In this document: piece by piece, positions 57,191 to 64,000 of the stretch
How the letters are laid out: every line of letters starts with the position of its first letter
How positions within the stretch are numbered: the stretch's first letter is position 1
Source: Mangifera indica
Taxonomy: Eukaryota; Streptophyta; Magnoliopsida; Sapindales; Anacardiaceae
Assembly: GCF_011075055.1 (NCBI RefSeq)
Contig: NC_058140.1
Location: 10,040,988-10,104,987 of the forward strand
Reading direction: 5' to 3'
Length of the DNA stretch: 64,000 nt
Program-made: the position numbers and the translations under genes
The notes under the pieces: model-generated
Told to the model about the DNA's origin: nothing
Databases searched by the model: none
Seen by the model: only the letters and a program-made list of their open reading frames with translations

Positions 57191-58735
57191 GAATTGATGG
57201 GTCAATAAAATTTTCACAATATGAATAACAAACAAAACAAAATAAATTGATTAATATAATATGTATATGACATTTTAAATATATCGCAGCTTATTTTTTT
57301 TCATATTTTGCACAGCGAAACTAAGTTTCCTCACCGATTCATTTAAACAGAGGCATTAAGAAATCCTTAAAGCTTAGTTTTAAGGAATTAAACTATGTCT
57401 AGTCTTAAGGGAATCATACTTTGAATTTGTCATATAAATCAGCCATACTGACCTTTTGAGGTTTTATTTTTAGATAAATTAAATAATAATTTTTTTTGTT
57501 GCTATTTTTAGCAGAACAAAATCAAAATTTTAATGATTGTCATTACAGATAATAAGTAATTGTAATCCTAAATTTATATCTTATAGTCCATGAATTGACA
57601 TATTGAAAGGGTCGGTGACCGTAACTAAAATTTTTAGAGATGGGAAAGTTGAAGATCTAGTGGTTCATAATTCTCTCCAAACAACTCATTTAGTCAATTT
57701 GTTGATACCCTGAGTCTTGCATTTTTCTGTGGCTATTTGCTAACCCTAGTATTCTATATACCCTATAATTGCCCTTGGCAAATTGAATTTTGAGCTGGAC
57801 CAGCTATAGGTTGTGACTTGAAAGTTCAATTGAAGTCCATATTGTAAAGCCTGGAATTTCGGAGCCCAGGCCCATTAAAGCTTTTCGTTCTTTCGCTTTC
57901 AGAATCTGAAAAACCTAACTTTTTTTCTGATTTTTTTTTTCTTAAGTTGACCACCTTGCAAACCATCTCAAGGAAAATTTAAAATTATGAATTACCAACC
58001 ACAAAGACGGAAATACCTATAAATCTCACAAATGATAACCACTAGGTTGTCAATTTTTTACATGATTCGGTAACCTGAAACAATATAATATGGAAAAAAT
58101 CGGTTTAAGGTTGAGTGTTTTTTATATAAAAATTAATTTGGGTTGGCTTGACACAATTCAAAACAAAATAGGATTATGTTAAGGTTGATACGGTAGTAAC
58201 CCAAATTGATTTGAATTTTTTAAAAAATTGTTTACTGTAGTAGAATTTGTTATAGACAAATTAAAAAAATTATTGAAGGGTAAGTTTAAAATCCTTATAT
58301 ATTCTATATAGTTATATCTTCATATGGTTATAATTGCTTTGATTATTTTTTAATCTTATTTAAAAATTTTATGTTGTTTTTTGATAACGAGAATGTGATT
58401 TGAATATTAAAATTATTGATGTGTTTTAAAGATTTTGATATGTAAATTTTTTAAACTATTTATAAATACGATAAAATATTATAATGTGTATAAATATAAT
58501 AGTGAGCTATGCTTAGTCATATTAGATCGAATTGGGTGCGGCTCACATACCCCTGGATGTATCATGCGCAGGCCCATCAAATGCTGAGCCTCGCAAGCAT
58601 AAAAGGCCCATGACAAAATCAAGGCCTCTTAAGTTGTGTTTTCATAAACCTCTTAAGGGCCGACTTGCAATTATATATATATTTTTAAATATTTTTTAAG
58701 TTTATATAACCAGAAGCATATTTGGATGGGCAAGC
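57191..58735. other. Non-coding DNA with an AT-rich dispersed repeat
   Basis: No gene. From about 58045 to 58520 the sequence resembles the segment at 63240-63650. Both combine a 'catgattcggtaacctgaaac'-style block (degenerate GACACGA/ACCCGA motifs) with an AT-rich part containing attattgatg, tttaactattt and gacaaaatattat-like stretches. 58520-58660 is locally richer in GC (gcccatcaaatgctgagcct) without coding signals. Confidence 0.5.
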
Positions 58736-58739
58736 AACT

Positions 58740-58890
58740 CAAATTGATCCATTAGGAAGGTAAGGAAGTCATTCAATGACTTCGTCCACAATGTCATGGT
58801 AAGTGAAGAAAAAGTGATCGGCTCCTTGAGTTCTGTTCCAACATGGGTACTTGCGAAATTAAGCTCTCCGCGCACTCTTTCACAATCATA
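58740..58890 (-). pseudogene. Exostosin (GT47) fragment Z
   Basis: On the minus strand one frame reads FRKYPCWNRTQGADHFFFTY followed by HDI, the conserved central stretch of plant exostosin-family glycosyltransferases (WNRTxGADHFF). No other exon of this copy is visible before the non-coding region to the left, so it is an isolated exon remnant. Its place after fragment Y matches a tandem array. Confidence 0.75.
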
Positions 58891-59021
58891 GTCATGTTTC
58901 TTCACTACAAGGAAAACAACAGATTAAATATACCTTTCATCAGACAAAATTGTGGTTCTGCACACAAGAATAAACAAAATGTGTGAGCTTCAACACCAAG
59001 TATAGCATTTCGGAAATGATA

Positions 59022-59553
59022 CTAATATGTGTAGTTAGTTCTCATGTACCAGAAAATTCGGAACTGTACATCTGGAGGGCTATGAAGCCAAAGATCATAT
59101 ATGAACATGTGAAATGCATCATATTCGAAATGGTTCTGAGCCTAATTGACATAAACAACGGATTCATAGAAGATCGAGTCACATGCGAGAAAATGTTAAA
59201 TTGTACAAAAGTATGATTAGACATTGGGCAAATGTTATTAGAAAACAAAACAAGAGTTGCTTTTTACAGGGAATTGTTGAGCTTCTGATATGCCTTTAAG
59301 AATGCACCTCAGCATATTAACATGTTTCCTCTTGATTGTAACAGAAGATTTCTTCCAGTCAAGAATCACCATGAATGGCAACTCGTAATTTGTAGACCAA
59401 ATAACTGCAGACAGACAGTTAATTAGCGAAAGTTTTCTTCCAATAAACACTAGATTTGATGGAAAGAGTAATATTTACCAGGATCACATCCATATTTAAT
59501 TAAATCTGCAACGCAGACGCTATCAGCAGCACTTATTGCTGTAGAATTTCCTT
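59022..59553 (-). pseudogene. Exostosin (GT47) fragment Y
   Basis: Three exon-like pieces with splice signals: 59553-59479 (SAADSVCVADLIKYGCDP, cf. the family motif around 'RIADAIHYGCVPV'), 59404 to about 59260 (VIWSTNYELPFMVILDWKKS, continuing to ILKGISEAQQF) and 59140-59022 (NHFEYDAFHMFIYDLWLHSP, ending in TAG). These are the C-terminal exons of an exostosin-type glycosyltransferase. The N-terminal and central exons are absent, so it is a truncated copy. Confidence 0.75.
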
Positions 59554-59929
59554 CTGAAAAACAAAATTGCATCGTCGTCACTACTATCACAAGCAGTAGG
59601 TCTTCTCAATTGAGAAACCAAAAGGCAACGTAAAGATAGTCCTGAAAATTGAATTATGTTTCGATCATCATGATATGAATGTTTATACATAGTAACTTAT
59701 AAAAAACATTTTCCAACTCAAAGTTTGACCTAAAAACCCGCTTCCACCCCTGGTTGGCATAGATAACATTTTCTCACCCAAAATGGCATATATAATATTT
59801 CATGAATATCCAAAAAACTAGAACTTTTCAAGGTTCCACTAAACTTCACCAAAAGGCTAGTGCATCGCTTGTATTAATTGCAGAAATTGAGTATTCAAGT
59901 AATTCTGTATAAACTTCACAATAATCAGT

Positions 59930-60625
59930 TCAGAACAACTACTAAATCAATCAACTGTTTCAAATAATTCTGTACTTTACGAACATGATGGCGCAGCCTG
60001 AGGTCATACATCACCATGTGAAATGCATCACACTTCACCGGAAGTGTACTCCAAAGGAAATGCCACTGAGCCTGATTCACAGAAACAAGGCAGTGATACA
60101 AGATCGAAGGTAAGAAATATACTGCTGGCTGCAGAAAGGAGTTTCTGGCATTTAAAAAGTTTCAAAAATTATACCCCATTTGATTAGACATATTCATTAA
60201 TCTAAGAAAAGTTAAACATTATTTCCTTATGACAAGGTCTCTCAATATTTATTTACATTGATTGTGTTTCCAAGCAATTCAATGAATTGTTGAGAATCTG
60301 ATATGCCTTCAAGAATGGTTTTCACCTGAGAAACATTATCCTTCTTGAGTATCAAAGAAAAATTCTTCCAATCAAGAATGTCATTGAATGGCAAGTCACA
60401 GTGCTCTGACAAAATTACTGCAGACAGAAACACCAATTAGAAAGCCAGGGATTTAGATCAAAACAACTTTGACACATTTAAATGTTTGTTTATAAGAATG
60501 AAGAGATCTCCCTCAATGTCATGCCAAGTGACAAAAAATTGACCAGTTCCTTGAGTTGTTTTCAAATATGGGTACTGGAAAATCAACTTGTCCAGATACT
60601 TTGTGACAAGTAATTATACATACCT
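59930..60625 (-). pseudogene. Exostosin (GT47) fragment X
   Basis: Pieces: about 60625-60497 (FQYPYLKTTQGTGQFFVTWH, a decayed WNRTxGADHFFV region), 60417-60257 (VILSEHCDLPFNDILDWKNF, continuing to TILEGISDSQQF) and 60071-59930 (WHFLWSTLPVKCDAFHMVMY, then DLRLRHHV, ending in TGA). Splice acceptors precede the last two. The exon between the first two pieces is missing and no N-terminal exon is present. GT47 enzymes are Golgi glycosyltransferases of cell-wall synthesis. This copy cannot encode one. Confidence 0.78.
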
Positions 60626-60953
60626 GAGAGGAGTTGAAGTGCAAAAAAAGAGCAAGAGACCATGAAAGTTTCAAGTCGTTCAATTGGATTGGACCAAATA
60701 TTATCGTAATAACTGCATAATCAAGAAAGAATATAATTGGTGTGTTTAATTTCTCAAATTTTATAAAAAATAAAATTGAGTTTTATTTCAAATATTCTTT
60801 TAATATTAAAATTAATTAAACAAAATTTTAATTAATGTAAACAGATTAGCAGAGGTTTCCTATCCTATTTTGATATATAAATAGATCAAGAAAATAGAAA
60901 GTGAAAACACAAACAAGAATCTTCAGTGACCCACTTCTCCAAGTCAATGGATT

Positions 60954-60961
60954 TATATAAA
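60954..60961 (+). promoter_or_regulatory. Candidate TATA box of the NAC gene
   Basis: TATATAAA lies about 146 bp upstream of the NAC ATG. Another candidate, TATATAAATA, is at 60874-60883. The pyrimidine-rich stretch at 61020-61090 would be the 5' UTR. Confidence 0.45.
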
Positions 60962-61106
60962 TTGCATTCAAACTCCCGTTATCACTCACTTAGCATCACA
61001 TTCTTTTACTTTCACGACAGAAAGCCCTTTTTCTTTTTCTCAAGAGACTCAATTCCCAGAGAATCCTACTTTTTTTTCTCGAGAAACTCAATTTTCAGCT
61101 GATTCC

Positions 61107-61658
61107 ATGGCCTCCATGCAAATTCCAGAAAACTTTACTGCGATTATTCCCGGCTTAAGGTTTCGTCCAAGTGATGATGAATTAATTGGTTATTACCTGC
61201 ACCGCAAGATTTTTGGTTGTTTGCCATTGCCCTGTAATATCATTGTCAAAGTTTGCGATCTTTATGGTTCACAAGAACCTTGGGAGATATGGGAATTTTA
61301 TAAAAGAAACTTTGATGACAATGAAGATCTTTACTTTTTTACTGCATTGAAGAAGAAGTCTAGTATGAGCAATCGTATTTCTAGGAAAATTGGTTCAGGT
61401 TCTTGGATGAGTGAGGATGCAGCAACAGAAATTCGAACTGATGGTAAGGTGATTGGGTGCAAAAAAAGATATAGATATGAAAAGAAAGGGTCTGAACATG
61501 ATGGAGGTTGGATAATGCATGAATATTCTTTATTGGGTCATGGTAAGTATGTACTTTGTCGAATTCAAAAGAATGATAGACTAGCTAAGAAAAGAGGTTG
61601 GGCAAAAAAGACCCACGTCAATATGAAGACCCTCCTAATAGTAGTAGGGAAGATTTAA
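61107..61658 (+). CDS. NAC-domain transcription factor, intronless, probably frameshifted near its end
   Basis: NAC proteins are plant-specific nuclear transcription factors. The 183-codon frame covers a whole NAC domain: subdomain A IPGLRFRPSDDELIGYYLHR (residues about 13-32), B KVCDLYGSQEPWEI, C LYFFTALKKK and RKIGSGSWM, D IGCKKRYRY and GGWIMHEYSLL, E YVLCRIQKND. Several usually constant residues differ (for example GSGSWM where GxGYWK is usual). Most NAC genes have introns inside the domain, and this one has none. Only about 20 residues follow the domain. In another frame directly after it (61598-61717) an acidic, tail-like peptide is readable (QYEDPPNSSREDL, stop, LDELDDEFYDFTL), pointing to a 1-base indel in the A-run near 61604. 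It may be a recent pseudogene or a truncated factor. Confidence 0.85.
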   Translation: MASMQIPENFTAIIPGLRFRPSDDELIGYYLHRKIFGCLPLPCNIIVKVCDLYGSQEPWEIWEFYKRNFDDNEDLYFFTALKKKSSMSNRISRKIGSGSWMSEDAATEIRTDGKVIGCKKRYRYEKKGSEHDGGWIMHEYSLLGHGKYVLCRIQKNDRLAKKRGWAKKTHVNMKTLLIVVGKI

Positions 61659-62540
61659 CAACTTAATTAGATGAATTGGATGATGAGTTTTATGACTTTA
61701 CACTTGTTTCATGGTAATATATCGATACTCTTCGATTGATTTTTTGTGAATTTAAATAGATTATAAAGGATATTTAAGTGTAAAGTTAAATTCAATGAAT
61801 ATATTTTTCAAAGTGTTTTTTATATATACTTACTTTTACTTGCAATATATAATTAGTCTTTCTGGGCTTAATGATCTATGCTAGTTTTTGTTGGATTCTC
61901 TATTGAATCACACTTGAATTTTTTTGGGGGTTATTTCTTGAAGAAAATTTATTTAAGATATTTAATTACTGAAAGATTTTTCTCTATTTTGTTGAGAAGT
62001 CATATTAATTTTTAGATAACCAAAATAAGAAAACAAGTGAATTCCGATCATAGCTCATCTTGAGTGCTCCCAAATTTCACAGAAATCCCAATTTAATAAT
62101 ATTTTAGAGAAGTAATGAGACCACAAACATTACATATTGCCTTCCCTGCTGAATTGTAAAAATAGAAATATGAAAGTAAAATTTACCCTTTACTCTTTAG
62201 TGTCCAAACTTGAGGCTGAATTGATTTCTTAATAATTGTTAAGTTTATTTATTATATAAAATTCATCCCGTTAAAGCATATAAGAAGGATAAATATATTC
62301 CTTTCAATTGTACATAAATAGGGACATAAACTTTGTATCATTATACCTACAATGAGACAAAACAATTTTATTTCAACGAGGCATGTATTTCCTGTACATT
62401 AATGAGAAAATCCTTCCATTATTGTGTCACTGTTTTAGTCTGGGTGTAAAACTGAATTCTAGCCTTGTTGGCGACTCAGAGAGTTTCCTTCTGAATTTTT
62501 ATATAAATAATGTTATGCGTACTCATTTCTTAATATGCAA

Positions 62541-62544
<4 letters not shown>

Positions 62545-62600
<56 letters not shown>
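62545..62600. repeat. (AT)n microsatellite
   Basis: Twenty-eight uninterrupted AT dinucleotides, likely length-polymorphic. A short frame read across it is an artefact. Confidence 0.97.
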
Positions 62601-62603
<3 letters not shown>

Positions 62604-63239
62604 TTATCACTAATATATTTTAATTTGATTATTAGTAATAAGTAATTGTGATCATAGTTCATCTTATGTCAATTGAAGATGTTAGGAATATCTTAGTTCA
62701 TTATTATTATTTTTGTTTTGAGTAGTGTTATATGCATTAGTTAGTTTTTAAATTAGAGATAAAATAACATTTAATCATATGATAACATATATATACCCTT
62801 ATTATCTATTTAGATAATGGAATTAATTAATAAAACTAAATGACAAATAAGAATTAAATTTTTTTTTTAAACAACGAAAAAATTTTAGTTAAGTTTGATA
62901 TTTTTTTGGATAAATTCACTCATATTAAGTAAATAAAACTAATAAGTTAAAAATGATAAATTTCATACTCATTAAAACTAATAAGTTAAAAATTTAATAT
63001 TAAAATATTATTCAAAAAGATATAATTTTTTTTTATATTTGAAATCTCATTTATTATCATTTCAACTAATCGTTGAGTCTTAAAAAAAAAAAAAAAAGAG
63101 AAAAGAGCATACTCGGTTTCACTCTATAGTGGCTGTAAAGTAGTCGTTTGCTGTTTTAAGAGATATATTCGAAGTATCGACAGGCAACATGGTTGCAATT
63201 GCAAGAAATTCAGTGCCAGATAGTTGCATTTTTATTTAA

Positions 63240-63650
63240 TTATAATTATTAATATTATTTTTTATTTTTATTTAAATATTTTATTTCATTATTAAGTTGT
63301 AAAAATTTGATTTATATAATTAGATTATTGATGCATTTAAAAAGTTTTCACATATAAATTTTTAACTATTTGTCAATAAGACAAAATATTATATTGTGTG
63401 TTTTATTAATAATATGTTGAAGTAATTTGATGAAAAAATTAAAATAATAAAAACATTTTAAAAAGTAAAAGCAATAGATAATTTGAGACAAATTGGTCGG
63501 GTCAGATCAATTCGAATATTAAAGTATTGGATTAAGATTAAAAATTTTTGATATAATTTGAATTCAAATTGAGTTAAAGTTGAATATCTCTGACATGATA
63601 TGAATACGACTCCCATGACATGAATTTTTAGGTCTAATCTCTTGTTTACT
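63240..63650. repeat. Dispersed AT-rich repeat, copy 2
   Basis: It shares with 58045-58520 an ordered series of similar blocks: attattgatgcatttaaaa, tttttaactatttgtcaata, acaaaatattatattgtgtg and, at the other side, degenerate gacatgatatgaatacgac motifs. Identity is moderate. It is probably a diverged MITE, class unknown. Confidence 0.45.
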
Positions 63651-64000
63651 AACACTTTTGATGATTAGAATAACTACATCAATGGTATAGTTAATGATTG
63701 ATGTGTATTACAACAAAAACATCGAGATGATCTAATAGCTTGTATGACTCTCTTGTACAAACTTTTGTTTTTGTTTTTCTTCTCCATTTTCTTTAGTAAT
63801 CCTCTCTTATTTATAAGATTTTTAAAGGGAAATTACACTCAAATTGGTTGGATTAGGACTAAGTCCTAGTGTGATTACAACAAATATGTTCCTATTTAAA
63901 TTTAAATATAAAGGGATATGGTGGATGCCAAATTAGTCTAGTATAGGAATGTGAAAATATCTTCTTGTTTATTGTGTGATCATATGAGAATATTTATAAA

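Larger units (their letters stand above)
61718..64000. other. Non-coding AT-rich region to window end
   Basis: No gene found on either strand. It contains the (TA)n microsatellite at 62545-62600 and, at about 63240-63650, the second copy of the AT-rich repeat seen near 58045-58520. 62810-63110 holds poly-A/T-rich sequence with a pure A-run near 63082. Confidence 0.6.

Noticed and set aside
62383..62613. 76-codon frame ending in an isoleucine-tyrosine run
   Set aside because: Its second half is the AT microsatellite and its first half has no motif.
1..64000. CRISPR arrays, tRNA or rRNA genes, operons, or a gene cluster forming a new system
   Set aside because: No regular repeat-spacer pattern, no tRNA cloverleaf (tRNA-Met matches are retrotransposon primer sites), and the genes present belong to unrelated plant families.

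Overview
This is nuclear DNA from a flowering plant, most likely a eudicot. It is AT-rich, its genes have many short exons bounded by GT..AG introns, and it carries several kinds of degraded plant transposon. The plant gene families seen are TAF1 with an internal ubiquitin-like domain, DRP3, TBL, exostosin/GT47 and NAC. The species cannot be named from the sequence. All exon boundaries given here were placed by eye from splice signals, reading frame and family knowledge.

Left part (1-10.0 kb): a stack of retrotransposon remains. There is the 3' half of a Ty1/copia element with a long intact RT-RNase H frame (1 to about 2814), a heavily decayed copia copy (about 5085-8290), and a Ty3/gypsy-like LTR-gag stub on the minus strand (about 8300-9169).

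10.0-23.3 kb, minus strand: the 5' part of TAF1 (ten coding exons, 787 codons, ending in phase). It is interrupted in intron 5 by a young full-length copia element (14156-19283, target duplication gagtc). The catalytic second half of TAF1 is not in the window. Either one intron is full of transposons and runs off the left edge, or the gene is broken.

26.8-39.0 kb, plus strand, divergent from TAF1: a complete dynamin-related GTPase gene of the DRP3 class (about 20 coding exons, 825 codons). Its introns hold a complete TRIM mini-retrotransposon, a non-autonomous hAT element and an LTR-like repeat.

39-57 kb: a relic-rich zone. It contains a CACTA (En/Spm) transposase relic, two tandem trichome-birefringence-like (TBL) gene copies that are both broken, a copia element truncated in its RT domain lying between them, and a hAT transposase relic. 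Next to the hAT relic is a large inverted repeat enclosing (AT)n runs and a GC-rich alternating purine-pyrimidine array.

57-64 kb: three tandem exostosin (GT47) gene fragments on the minus strand and an intronless NAC-domain gene that seems to have lost its acidic tail to a frameshift. AT-rich non-coding DNA with a (TA)n microsatellite and a two-copy diverged repeat completes the window.

TAF1 (TFIID scaffold) and DRP3 (mitochondrial/peroxisomal fission) are ordinary housekeeping genes. I found no credible new multi-gene system. The interesting material is the transposon load on essential genes and the decay of gene families.
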